Below, in pieces: positions 9,911-18,127 of a stretch of DNA of 54,939 nt (the stretch's first letter is position 1; each line of letters opens with the position of its first letter). The translations under genes were made by a program, and so were the position numbers. Below the pieces are notes generated by a model. It had not been told where the DNA came from. It saw nothing but the letters and a program-made list of their open reading frames with translations, and searched no databases. The stretch spans positions 1 through 54,939 of the forward strand of contig JAUXWB010000468.1 in assembly GCA_030684475.1 (NCBI GenBank). The letters are read 5' to 3'. Source of the stretch: Reyranella sp. (GTDB lineage: Bacteria; Pseudomonadota; Alphaproteobacteria; Reyranellales; Reyranellaceae).

Positions 9911-10636
9911 CTACGCCGCCGGAGCGACCGACAGGCCCTTGACCTTGTGGCGCTCGATCAGCTCGCCCACCAGGCCCGACTTCTTGGCCTTCTCGACGAA
10001 GGCGGCGAGGAACTTGGCGCCTTCGAGGTTGGGCTTGGCCGTGCCCACGGCTTGCTGCACGGCGGTGAACTTGCCGTCGAGAATTTTCAGGCCCGGTGCC
10101 TTCTCGACATCCTTCAACAGGCCTGGCCGGAGTCCCGCCAATACCTCGAGCTTGTCGGACATGAATTTCTGGAAGGCGGCATCGAGGCCGCTCACCTGCA
10201 CCAGGGTGGCGTTCTTGATGTTGTTGACCAGCCAGAGGTCGTAGGCGCTGCGCGCCGAGACGGCGATGCGCACACCCTTCCTGTCGACGTCGGCGATGGA
10301 GGTGATGGGCGAACCGGCTGGCACCATGTAGGTCGCCTCGATCTCGACATAGGCGGCAGAGAAGGCGATCTTCTCGGCGCGCTGCGGCTCGGCGCCGATC
10401 AGGCCGATGTCCCAGATGTTCTTGCCGACCTGGTCACCCAGCTCACCCGGCGTCTTGAAAGGCACGTATTTGACCGGCACGCCCAGCTCGGCTGCGATCG
10501 CGCGCGCCATGTCGGGCGCCACACCCTCGGGATCGCCTGTCACGCTGCGGCCGGTGACCAGCAGGAAGTTGGAGAGGTTGATGCCGGCACGCAGAATGCC
10601 GGTCGGAGCCAGTTCGGCTTTTGCTTTGTCGTTCAT
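9911..10636 (-). CDS. Family 3 substrate-binding-like protein without signal peptide
   Basis: 241 residues. The fold is that of amino-acid ABC transporter solute-binding proteins (SBP_bac_3): LRAGINLSNFLL at the first strand, GVAPDMARAIAAELGVPVKYVPF, WDIGLIGAEPQRAEKIAFSA, and YMVPAGSPI. The N-terminus begins MNDKAKAELAPTG and contains no hydrophobic leader, so export is not predicted. No permease or ATPase gene is adjacent. It may be a cytoplasmic ligand-binding or enzyme-like derivative, or the true start may be elsewhere (none was found). It is transcribed divergently from the esterase operon, with 41 bp between the start codons. Confidence 0.85.
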   Translation of the reverse strand: MNDKAKAELAPTGILRAGINLSNFLLVTGRSVTGDPEGVAPDMARAIAAELGVPVKYVPFKTPGELGDQVGKNIWDIGLIGAEPQRAEKIAFSAAYVEIEATYMVPAGSPITSIADVDRKGVRIAVSARSAYDLWLVNNIKNATLVQVSGLDAAFQKFMSDKLEVLAGLRPGLLKDVEKAPGLKILDGKFTAVQQAVGTAKPNLEGAKFLAAFVEKAKKSGLVGELIERHKVKGLSVAPAA

Positions 10637-10677
10637 CTTGCCAGCTTATACTGAAGCAAAGGGAGAATGAAACGCAC

Positions 10678-12213
10678 ATGACCGCCGACGTCATCGTCGA
10701 GACCACGTCTGGAAAGGTGCGCGGCGCAACGGAGCGCGGCGTCAGCGTTTTCAAGGGTATTCCCTATGCCGCGCCGCCGCTGGGGCCGCTGCGCTTCCGG
10801 CCGCCGCAGAAGGGGGCGCCGTGGACCGGCGTTCGCGAGGCTGTGGCCTACGGCAACATGTCCGTGCAGAGCGAAAATGTATTCCGCTTGCCTGCGGATC
10901 TCGTGAAGATCTTCACCCTGGCGGGCCGCCAGAAGCTCGACGAGGACTGCCTTTATCTCAACGTCTGGTCATCGGGCGTGAACGGCAGCAAGCGGCCGGT
11001 GCTGTTCTGGTGCCATGGCGGCGCCTTCATCACCGGCTCGGGCTCCTCGCCGTGGTCAGATGGCGCCAATCTCTGCCGCGCCGACGATGTCGTGGTCGTG
11101 TCCTTCAATCACCGTCTGGGGGCGCTGGGCTATCTCCATCTCGAGGACATCGCCGACGGTTTTGCCGGTGCCGGCACGGCCGGTGTGATGGATATCGTCG
11201 CGGCTCTCGAATGGGTGCGGGACAATATCGCCTCGTTCGGCGGCGATCCCGGCAACGTCACCATCTTCGGCGAGTCGGGCGGCGGCGCCAAGGTGAGCGT
11301 GCTGATGGCGCTGCCCGGCGCGAAAGGCCTGTTCCACAAGGCCATCATCCAGAGCGGGCCCGCCGTGCAGATGGCTGAGCGCGCCGACGGCACCAATACC
11401 GCGCGCCAGGTGCTGGCGCATCTCGGCCTCGAGCCGGCGCAGGCGGGCGAGCTGCGCCGACTTCCGGCGGCGCGCCTGCTCGAAGCCCAGGCCGCCGTGC
11501 TGGCGGGCATCGCCCATTCGAGCACCGCCGACCGGCGACGGCTGGGCTTCAATCCCGTGATCGACGGCAAGATCTTTCCGGGTGGACCCTTTGCGCCCAC
11601 CGCGCCCCAAGTGTCGGCCGACGTGCCGCTGATGATCGGTTCCAACAAGGACGAGATGACGCTGTTCATCGGCCATCAGCCGTGGGTGGCGGAAGCGACT
11701 TTCGAAAACCTGTCTGAAGGGCTGAAGTCCTACCTCGGCGCACGCACTGCCGAAGTGATCGCGACCTACCGCAAGGCGCAGCCGCAAAAGTCCGCCGACG
11801 AGATCGCCATTTCCATCGTCTCCGATCTCGGTATCCGCTCGCTGTCGCTGCAGATCGCCGAGCGCAAGCTCGCGCAGAAGGCGACCCCGGTGTTCGTCTA
11901 TCTCTTCGCCTGGGAGACGCCGGTGCTGGGCGGGCGGCTGCGCTCCTGCCACACGCTGGAGATCCCCTTCGTGTTCGGCAATGTCGAGACCGCGGCGCTG
12001 ACGGGCGACGATCCCGCCCGGTTGGCGCTGGCTGAAAAGATGAGCCGCGCCTGGCTGGCCTTTGCCCGCGATGGCCGGCCGGGGCATGCCGGGCTGCCGG
12101 CGTGGCCGGGCTATTCGACGGCCGAGCGCGCCACGATGATCTTCGACACGACGTGCCGGGTCGAGAACGACCCCTACGGCATCGAACGACGGGTATGGGA
12201 GACAGCGCCATGA
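10678..12213 (+). CDS. Type B carboxylesterase
   Basis: 511 residues. I chose the ATG at 10678, preceded by GGGAG at 10661; a longer frame from 10621 would run into the divergent gene. Hallmarks of the carboxylesterase B family are FKGIPYAAPPLGPLRFRPP, EDCLYLNVW, the oxyanion-hole HGGAFITGS, and the nucleophile elbow FGESGGG with Ser200. The acid lies in GSNKDEMTLF and the catalytic His in SCHTLEIPFVFG. No signal peptide, so it acts in the cytoplasm on a carboxylic ester or carbamate. The stop overlaps the enolase-superfamily gene by four bases, so it probably opens a degradative pathway by releasing an acid that the next enzymes process. Confidence 0.92.
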   Translation: MTADVIVETTSGKVRGATERGVSVFKGIPYAAPPLGPLRFRPPQKGAPWTGVREAVAYGNMSVQSENVFRLPADLVKIFTLAGRQKLDEDCLYLNVWSSGVNGSKRPVLFWCHGGAFITGSGSSPWSDGANLCRADDVVVVSFNHRLGALGYLHLEDIADGFAGAGTAGVMDIVAALEWVRDNIASFGGDPGNVTIFGESGGGAKVSVLMALPGAKGLFHKAIIQSGPAVQMAERADGTNTARQVLAHLGLEPAQAGELRRLPAARLLEAQAAVLAGIAHSSTADRRRLGFNPVIDGKIFPGGPFAPTAPQVSADVPLMIGSNKDEMTLFIGHQPWVAEATFENLSEGLKSYLGARTAEVIATYRKAQPQKSADEIAISIVSDLGIRSLSLQIAERKLAQKATPVFVYLFAWETPVLGGRLRSCHTLEIPFVFGNVETAALTGDDPARLALAEKMSRAWLAFARDGRPGHAGLPAWPGYSTAERATMIFDTTCRVENDPYGIERRVWETAP

Positions 12214-13313
12214 AAATCACCGACGTCACGCTCACGCTCTTCGCCTGGGACGACATTCCACCCACGCAATACGGCCAGCACAGCCGTTTCTCGGGGTCGA
12301 GCGCCTTGGGGTTGCTGCGCATCGTCACCGACGACGGCATCGAGGGGCATGCCTTCCTCGGTTCGGCCTCCAATTCGGCGGCGACCGACGGGCAGGGGCT
12401 CATCACCCACCTGAAGCCGGTGCTGATGGGGAGGAATCCGCTGCACCGAGAGGCGGTCGTCCAGGATTTGTGGAAGAAGCAACGCGCCTGCGGCGTGCGC
12501 GCCATCGGCGCCGTCGACGTGGCGCTGTGGGACCTGCTGGGCAAATCGATGGGCCAGCCGATCCATCGCCTGCTCGGCACCTATCGCGAATCGGTGCCGG
12601 CCTATGCCAGTTCCGCCGTTCTGTCGTCGCCGACCGAATATGCCGAGGAGGCGGTGCGGTTCAAGGAGGGCGGCTGGGCCGCCTACAAGATCCATCCGCC
12701 GACGCAGTGGAAGCAGGACATCAAGGTCTGCGAGGCAGTGCGCCGCGCCGTCGGCGACTACACCATCATGCTCGATTCGACCTGGAGCTACGACTATCCG
12801 GCGGCGGTGCGCGTCGGCCGCGCCGTCGAGGAGATGGACTACTACTGGTACGAGGATCCGCTGGCCGACCAGGACATCTACAACTACGTGAAGCTGAAGC
12901 AGCAGCTCTCGATCCCGATCCTCGCCACCGAGTATCCCATCACCGGCCTCGATTCCTACCAGCCCTGGATCATGCTGCAGGCCACCGATTTCCTGCGCGG
13001 CGATGTCGCCGTGAAGGGCGGCATCACCACGCTGGTCAAGACCGCGCATCTCGCCGAGGCCTTCCGCATGAACTACGAGGTCCATCACGGCGGCAATTCG
13101 CTGAACAACGTCGCCAACCTGCATGTCATCGCCTCGATGAAGAACACGACCTTCTTCGAGGTGCTGCTGCCGGACGCGGCGCAGAAATACGGCCTGGAGC
13201 AGGACATCTTGGTCGGCCGCGACGGCATGGTGCATGTGCCCACCGGTCCGGGCCTGGGCGCCGCCATCGATTTCAAGCTGATCGAGCGGAAGAAGGTGGC
13301 GGTGCTCTCATAG
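12210..13313 (+). CDS. Enolase-superfamily dehydratase/racemase (mandelate racemase-like)
   Basis: 367 residues. The capping domain is followed by a TIM barrel with metal ligands Asp189 (LDSTW), Glu215 (WYEDP) and Glu241 (ATEYP). The second-strand motif is YKIH (Lys160, His162) where many relatives have KxK. A histidine pair (His292/His293) in VHHGGN is at the general-base position. These enzymes abstract the proton alpha to a carboxylate, usually dehydrating sugar acids or racemising. Part of an operon: ATGA overlap with the esterase upstream and a 12-bp gap to the amidohydrolase downstream. The context suggests a hydroxy-acid released by ester hydrolysis. Substrate unknown. Confidence 0.9.
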   Translation: MKITDVTLTLFAWDDIPPTQYGQHSRFSGSSALGLLRIVTDDGIEGHAFLGSASNSAATDGQGLITHLKPVLMGRNPLHREAVVQDLWKKQRACGVRAIGAVDVALWDLLGKSMGQPIHRLLGTYRESVPAYASSAVLSSPTEYAEEAVRFKEGGWAAYKIHPPTQWKQDIKVCEAVRRAVGDYTIMLDSTWSYDYPAAVRVGRAVEEMDYYWYEDPLADQDIYNYVKLKQQLSIPILATEYPITGLDSYQPWIMLQATDFLRGDVAVKGGITTLVKTAHLAEAFRMNYEVHHGGNSLNNVANLHVIASMKNTTFFEVLLPDAAQKYGLEQDILVGRDGMVHVPTGPGLGAAIDFKLIERKKVAVLS

Positions 13314-13325
13314 CCGGAGAAAAGC

Positions 13326-14441
13326 ATGATCGTCGACTGCCACGCCCACATCTTCACCCACTGGATCGGCGCCTGCGGGCATCCGACGCGCGAGGTCCAC
13401 AAGCGCTACCTGCAGCGGGTCGTTACCCGGACGGTCGCGCCGACCTTCCGCCTCCGCGATGGCAAGCGCGCCGACACCAAGGCGCTGTTCCGGGCAGGAG
13501 AGGAGAGTTGGAGTGGGCTCAACGACGTCGATTTCCGCGTCGGCCGGTTCGGCCAGCTCGAGTTCACGCATGAGGGCGAGGATTACGGCGTCCAGTACAT
13601 GCCGGTGGGCATGCAGGAACAGGTGGCGCCGCCGGAGCTCATGCTGGCCCAGATGATGAACGCCGGTGTAGATCATTGCGTGCTGCAGGCGGGCGGCGGC
13701 TACGGGGCAATGACCGAGATGAACGCCTTCGCCGAGCGCCAGTATCCTGAACGGATGACCGGCCTGATGCATGTCGACGATGCGATGGCGGGCAAGCCCG
13801 AACAGCTCGCAGAGGTCGACCACGCTTTCCACGTGCTGAAGTTGCGTGGCCTCTACTTCAGCGTCGATTCGTTCAGCCGCCACGACTTCCCCTGGGCGCT
13901 GGATGCGCCCGAGTTGGAACCGTTCTGGGACAAGCTCGCGCGCCTGGGGATCAGGCTCTGCCTCGAGCTCAGCTCCGGGCCGAGCTACGACAGGGCCGGC
14001 TACATGGCGCACATCACCGCCTTCGGCCGTGTGCTCAAGCGCCAGCCCACCTTGCAGGTGCACATGGCGATGAGCCCGCCGATCGCCTTCTTCGCGCGCA
14101 ACGGCCGCTACGACTTCCCTGAGGAGATGTTGGCCGTCTGGCGCCACGAGCCGCTGTTGCTGGAGGTGATGTTTCCGATCACCTATGGCGGCGTCTGGGA
14201 TTATCCCTACCCCGAGGCGCAGACGCTGATCGAGGACATGAAGAACCAGTTCGGCGCACATCGACTGATGTGGGGTTCCGACATGCCGAACGTGGAACGG
14301 TTCTGCACCTACAAGCAATCGCTCGACTATGTGAGGCGGTACTGCCCGTTCCTCAGCGCGCGTGAAAAGGATCTGATCCTGGGGGAGACCTGCGCGGCCT
14401 TCTACGGGATCGAACGCAAGAAATTTGCCAGCCCGACCTAG
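13326..14441 (+). CDS. Metal-dependent amidohydrolase (amidohydrolase-2 / ACMSD-like)
   Basis: 371 residues. It starts with MIVDCHAHIF, giving the HxH metal motif on strand 1. Later it has ELSSGPSYD, QVHMAMSPP and the C-terminal WGSDMPN, whose Asp is the usual strand-8 ligand. The family includes decarboxylases (ACMSD, gamma-resorcylate decarboxylase) and C-C or lactone hydrolases, all cytoplasmic. It follows the enolase-superfamily gene by 12 bp and is probably the last step of the same pathway. The insert near residues 30-90 with FGQLEFTHEGEDYG is longer than in minimal family members. Reaction type cannot be decided from sequence alone. Confidence 0.88.
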   Translation: MIVDCHAHIFTHWIGACGHPTREVHKRYLQRVVTRTVAPTFRLRDGKRADTKALFRAGEESWSGLNDVDFRVGRFGQLEFTHEGEDYGVQYMPVGMQEQVAPPELMLAQMMNAGVDHCVLQAGGGYGAMTEMNAFAERQYPERMTGLMHVDDAMAGKPEQLAEVDHAFHVLKLRGLYFSVDSFSRHDFPWALDAPELEPFWDKLARLGIRLCLELSSGPSYDRAGYMAHITAFGRVLKRQPTLQVHMAMSPPIAFFARNGRYDFPEEMLAVWRHEPLLLEVMFPITYGGVWDYPYPEAQTLIEDMKNQFGAHRLMWGSDMPNVERFCTYKQSLDYVRRYCPFLSAREKDLILGETCAAFYGIERKKFASPT

Positions 14442-14531
14442 CAACGTCACCGCCGGCCCTTGTCCGTGTCCTTATCCGATGGTGATCTTGCGGCGTTCAC
14501 AGGAGGACGCCGCATGGCCGGCTCTGCGCCG

Positions 14532-14669
14532 CATCATCATCCCCTCGCCACGGCGAACGCGCCGGCCTGTGCCGGCTCGCTCCTCGACCTGTTGGCCAGA
14601 TGGGCGCCCGGCGGAAAGGTCCGTTACAGGATCCTGGTCGACAACCCGGCGCAGCTCTACGGCTTCTGA
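14532..14669 (+). pseudogene. C-terminal remnant of an amidohydrolase (PDC-hydrolase-like)
   Basis: A short open frame (ATG at 14460) ends in about 45 residues that look like the end of a 2-pyrone-4,6-dicarboxylate hydrolase-type amidohydrolase: HHHPLATANAPA, LLDLLARWAP, then RILVDNPAQLYGF directly before the stop. That tail normally follows 250 or more residues of TIM barrel, which are absent here. The first 24 codons of the frame do not resemble the family. It therefore appears to be the relic of a deleted gene, lying just after an intact amidohydrolase. A tiny expressed peptide cannot be excluded. Confidence 0.6.
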
Positions 14670-14672
14670 GCG

Positions 14673-15134
14673 ATGATTTCGATCTACGTCGATGCCGATG
14701 CCTGTCCGGTGAAAGCGGAGATCTACCGCGTTGCCGAACGCTACGGGCTGAAAGTCTATGTGGTGAGCAATTCCTACATCAACGTGCCGCGCGACCCGCG
14801 CATCGAGCGCGTGGTCGTGAGCGACGGCTTCGACGCCGTCGACGACTGGATCGCCGAACGTGTCGGGCCGGGCGACATCGTGGTCACCGCCGATATCCCG
14901 CTCGCCGACCGCAGCCTGAAGGCGGGGGCGGCGGCGATCGGTTCAACCGGTATCGCCTTCACCACCTCGTCGATCGGCATGGCGATGGCGAGCCGCGAGC
15001 TGATGTCCAACCTGCGTGCCATGGGCGAGACAACCGGCGGACCCAGGCCGATGAGTCCGCGCGACCGCTCGCGCTTCCTGTCGACGCTCGACGAGACGGT
15101 CCAGAAGCTGCGCCGGGCGCCGCGCGCCGGCTGA
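14673..15134 (+). CDS. UPF0178 (YaiI/YqxD, DUF188) family protein
   Basis: 153 residues, the usual length. The family signature is complete: [15 protein letters not shown] at the N-terminus, [13 protein letters not shown], the acidic patch [10 protein letters not shown], the glycine-rich segment with FTTSSIG, and the Arg/Pro-rich [13 protein letters not shown] near the C-terminus. The fold resembles PIN/NYN-type nucleases with several conserved Asp residues, but no biochemical role is established. Cytoplasmic. It follows the amidohydrolase remnant by three bases. Confidence 0.92.
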   Translation: MISIYVDADACPVKAEIYRVAERYGLKVYVVSNSYINVPRDPRIERVVVSDGFDAVDDWIAERVGPGDIVVTADIPLADRSLKAGAAAIGSTGIAFTTSSIGMAMASRELMSNLRAMGETTGGPRPMSPRDRSRFLSTLDETVQKLRRAPRAG

Positions 15135-15144
15135 AACGCCGCCC

Positions 15145-16737
15145 CTAGGGTCGGTCGAGCCAGATATCCTCGAAGCGGAAGCCGTTGAACATGCTGTTGA
15201 CGTGGGAGACGTAGCCCTTGACATAGGGCTGCCAGCAGGTCGCGCCGCGGTTCCACATGATCGGCGGCCGGGCGCCGTCGGCGAGAAGCCGGGAGTCGAT
15301 GTCCCACACCAGCTCGCGGCGCTTCTCGAGGTCGGGCTCAGCTGACTGGATGTCGAACAGCCGCTCGATCTCGGGATTGCAGTAGCGGGTGTAGTTGCGC
15401 TCCGACCGGCACGAGAAGTTCTCATAGAAGGCCTGGTCGGGATCATCGACGCCGTTGCCCGTGGTGTTGACGGCGACGGTATAGTCCTTGCGGTCGAGCC
15501 GGGTGAACCAGTGCGAGGTTTCGATGACGTCGAGCGTCGCGTGGATGTGGATTTCCCTGAGCTGGTCGATCAGGATCTGCGATGGATTCTTGTAGAGCGT
15601 GAGGCCCCGCGCCGCGACCTTCATCGACAGGGGTCGTTCCCGGCTGTAGCCCGCCCTGGCCATCAGGGCGCGGGCCTGCTCGCGATTCCCCTCCACGTCG
15701 GGCCCAAAGCCGTCGATGGCCGCCAGCCTGTCGGGCGGGATCCCCCAGAGGCCGTCGCCCGGCGGCTGAAGGTTGCCGCCGATCTCGGCTTCGCCCGGGC
15801 TGAGGGCGTCGATGAAGGCCTTGCGATCGAGCGCCAACGAGAGGGCCCGGCGGACATCGGGATTGTCGAAGGGCGCCGCGTCGCGATTCACCAGCAGGTT
15901 GGTGCTGTTGTTCATCGACGTGGCCTCGCACACCACTCTCGACGACGGCCGCCGCGCCTCCCGGAGCTGCGGGATCGTCACCTCCCAGGGAAAGGTGATG
16001 TCGAAACGGCCGGCCATGAAGCTCAGCAGCGCCGTCCGGGAACTGGTGATGATGGTGAACTCGATGCCGTCAAGATAGGGCCGGGCCGGCTTCCAGTAGT
16101 CCGGGTTGCGCACCAGCTTGACGCGTTCGAATTCGACAAACGAGTCGAACTTGAACGGACCGGTGCCGATCGGCCGCTTGCGCATCTGGGCGGCCGGAAC
16201 GTGACAGGGGTAGATCGGCGAGAGACCCGAGGCGAGCAGCAACAGCAGCGATGGTTGCGGCCGGTTGAGGTAGATCGTGACCTCATGGTCGCCATTGCTG
16301 TGAACGTAGTTGATGTTGCGGTACCACGCGGCGCGCGGATTGTTCCGCAGCCTGTCGCGGCCGCGGGCGGTCAGGAGGGCGAAAGTGCACTCCACGTCGT
16401 TGGCCGTGAAGGGCAGGCCGTCGTGCCACCGCACATCCTGTCGCAGCTTGAAGGTGAGTTCGGTCCCGTCTTCGCTCCAGTCCCACGATTCGGCGAGGTC
16501 GGGGACGATCGACTGCACGCTGTTCTGGACCTTGGACTGGTCGAACAGCACGAGGTTGTTGAACACCGGCATGAAGGGCACGACGGTCGAGGCACTGTGC
16601 TCCTCGTGGATCGAGGCGCTCGGAGGATTGTCACGGTGGAACATGCGAAGCACGCCGCCGCTCTTCTGTGCGAGCGCGGCCTCACTCAAGCACAATGTTG
16701 CGGCCATTACGCAACCGATCAAAACCCTCGAACGCAT
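15145..16737 (-). CDS. Peptide/nickel-type ABC transporter substrate-binding protein (SBP_bac_5)
   Basis: 530 residues. A signal peptide ends ...SEAALAQ (about residue 24), so the mature protein is periplasmic. Family features include LAESWDWSEDG, LTFKLRQDVRWHDG, LPFTANDVE, RPIGTGPFKFDSF, LVRNPDYW and NPDVRRALSLALDR. Such proteins capture oligopeptides, opines or other amphipathic ligands for a DppBCDF/OppBCDF-type importer. No permease or ATPase gene is adjacent, so this is an orphan receptor. The downstream UPF0178 gene is convergent, with a 10-bp gap. Confidence 0.92.
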   Translation of the reverse strand: MRSRVLIGCVMAATLCLSEAALAQKSGGVLRMFHRDNPPSASIHEEHSASTVVPFMPVFNNLVLFDQSKVQNSVQSIVPDLAESWDWSEDGTELTFKLRQDVRWHDGLPFTANDVECTFALLTARGRDRLRNNPRAAWYRNINYVHSNGDHEVTIYLNRPQPSLLLLLASGLSPIYPCHVPAAQMRKRPIGTGPFKFDSFVEFERVKLVRNPDYWKPARPYLDGIEFTIITSSRTALLSFMAGRFDITFPWEVTIPQLREARRPSSRVVCEATSMNNSTNLLVNRDAAPFDNPDVRRALSLALDRKAFIDALSPGEAEIGGNLQPPGDGLWGIPPDRLAAIDGFGPDVEGNREQARALMARAGYSRERPLSMKVAARGLTLYKNPSQILIDQLREIHIHATLDVIETSHWFTRLDRKDYTVAVNTTGNGVDDPDQAFYENFSCRSERNYTRYCNPEIERLFDIQSAEPDLEKRRELVWDIDSRLLADGARPPIMWNRGATCWQPYVKGYVSHVNSMFNGFRFEDIWLDRP

Positions 16738-16908
16738 GTCTGTGCCCTTACGCTCGACCCCGCATATCCGCCCACGGTGTCGTCAGCGCAGCTTACAGCG
16801 CTTGGTCGCCGTCGATAGTTTCATTCACGCACATCCGATTCTCGCGGGCGTTGAAGTCTGAAATAAGGCGACAGAGTCAGTGAAGAAACAAACGATACAG
16901 CGCGCGCT
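16738..16908. other. Intergenic region upstream of the peptide-binding protein gene
   Basis: 171 bp between two minus-strand genes. It must contain the promoter of the substrate-binding protein, but no clear box, operator or terminator hairpin was recognised. Confidence 0.4.
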
Positions 16909-17988
16909 TCATGCGGCTTCCGTCCGCCGCATGGCGCGCGAGTAGCGCGGGCAAACCTCCTCGGCGAAGCGGGTCATCATGCGCTGGCGCAATTCGATCG
17001 GCGTGCCGGGCGTGGCGCATGATACCATGAAGTAGTTGAAGCCGAGCGCCGCCAGGGCATCGATGCGCCGGCGGATCGTGTCCGGGCTGCCCACGAGGTT
17101 GGAGTCGATGAAAGGTCCGAGTTCGCCGGGATCAGTGAGCTTGCGCAGGTTGGCGAACATGCGGCTGAAGTCCTGGTACTCCGGGATGTCGGCCCAGGGG
17201 TTGGCATCCGACTCGTAGTGCGCGCACTGCAGCTCGAAGTAGGGCGGGTAGTAGCGGCGGCCGAGCGCGCGCGCCTCCTCGTCGGTATCGGCGATGAACA
17301 TCTTGACCGAGATCGGCAGGATCGCCTCGCGCGCGGCGGCGCCGGCCCGCGCCCGCCAGCGCTCCAGGATCCTGGCCAGGAGCTTGTCTGGGAAGGTCGA
17401 CAGGCAGATCGGGGCCACGCCGAGATCGCCCATCACCTCGGCGCTCGCCGGACTGCCGATGGCGCCGTAGAAGCGCACCTTCTTGGCCACCGGTTCGGGC
17501 CGGATGCGGATCGGCTGCGCGATCTTCCAAAACCGGCCGTCGTGGGTGAAGGGCTTGCCTGCCAGGCCCTTCTCGACAATGCGGTAGCATTCGGCGAAGC
17601 GGGCGCGAGCCTCGTTCATGTCGACGTTGTAGGCGTCGTATTCCATCCGGGCGGTGCCGCGGCCGATGCCGAGGTGCAGCGTGCCGCGCGTCATGCTGTT
17701 CAGCATGGCGATTTCCTCGGCCAGCCGCAGCGGGTGATACCACGGCAGCACCAGCACCGAGGTCCCGAGCGAGAGGTCGGGGAAGGCCGCCGCAATGTGC
17801 GCCATAAACAGGAGCGGGCTTGGCGTCGGGTAATAATCGCTGAAATGATGCTCGAGCAGCCAAGCGGCGTCGAAGCCGAGCTTCTGGCCGAGCGCGCAGT
17901 CGTCCATGACCTCGCGGTAGAGCGCCTGGTCCGATTTGTGGCTGTCGCTGGCCGGTGCCGCCTGGAAGCCGAATGCGATGTCGCCCAT
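16909..17988 (-). CDS. LLM-class flavin-dependent oxidoreductase (bacterial luciferase-like)
   Basis: 359 residues with the bacterial-luciferase TIM-barrel pattern: CALGQKLGFDAAWLLEHHF, PSPLLFMAHIAAAFPDLSLGTSV, PLRLAEEIAMLNSMTRGTLHLG, GIGRGTARMEYDAYN and a C-terminal LVGSPDTIRRRIDALAALG that contacts the flavin phosphate. It resembles the alkanal-monooxygenase-like branch with the EHHF segment rather than the F420 branch. It needs reduced FMN from a separate reductase. It is monocistronic and divergent from the AsmA gene. Substrate unknown. Confidence 0.9.
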   Translation of the reverse strand: MGDIAFGFQAAPASDSHKSDQALYREVMDDCALGQKLGFDAAWLLEHHFSDYYPTPSPLLFMAHIAAAFPDLSLGTSVLVLPWYHPLRLAEEIAMLNSMTRGTLHLGIGRGTARMEYDAYNVDMNEARARFAECYRIVEKGLAGKPFTHDGRFWKIAQPIRIRPEPVAKKVRFYGAIGSPASAEVMGDLGVAPICLSTFPDKLLARILERWRARAGAAAREAILPISVKMFIADTDEEARALGRRYYPPYFELQCAHYESDANPWADIPEYQDFSRMFANLRKLTDPGELGPFIDSNLVGSPDTIRRRIDALAALGFNYFMVSCATPGTPIELRQRMMTRFAEEVCPRYSRAMRRTEAA

Positions 17989-18127
17989 CTGCTGTCCCCT
18001 CGCCGCCTTATTCGGCCGGCAGGATAGCAGCCTTTCCTGGTTCAGAGGCGACGTGCAAAAGGTGGTAAATTCCGCGCGAGCGGCAGTTGCATTGAACCTT
18101 GGGCACCTTCGTGCGTTGAAAGAGGCT

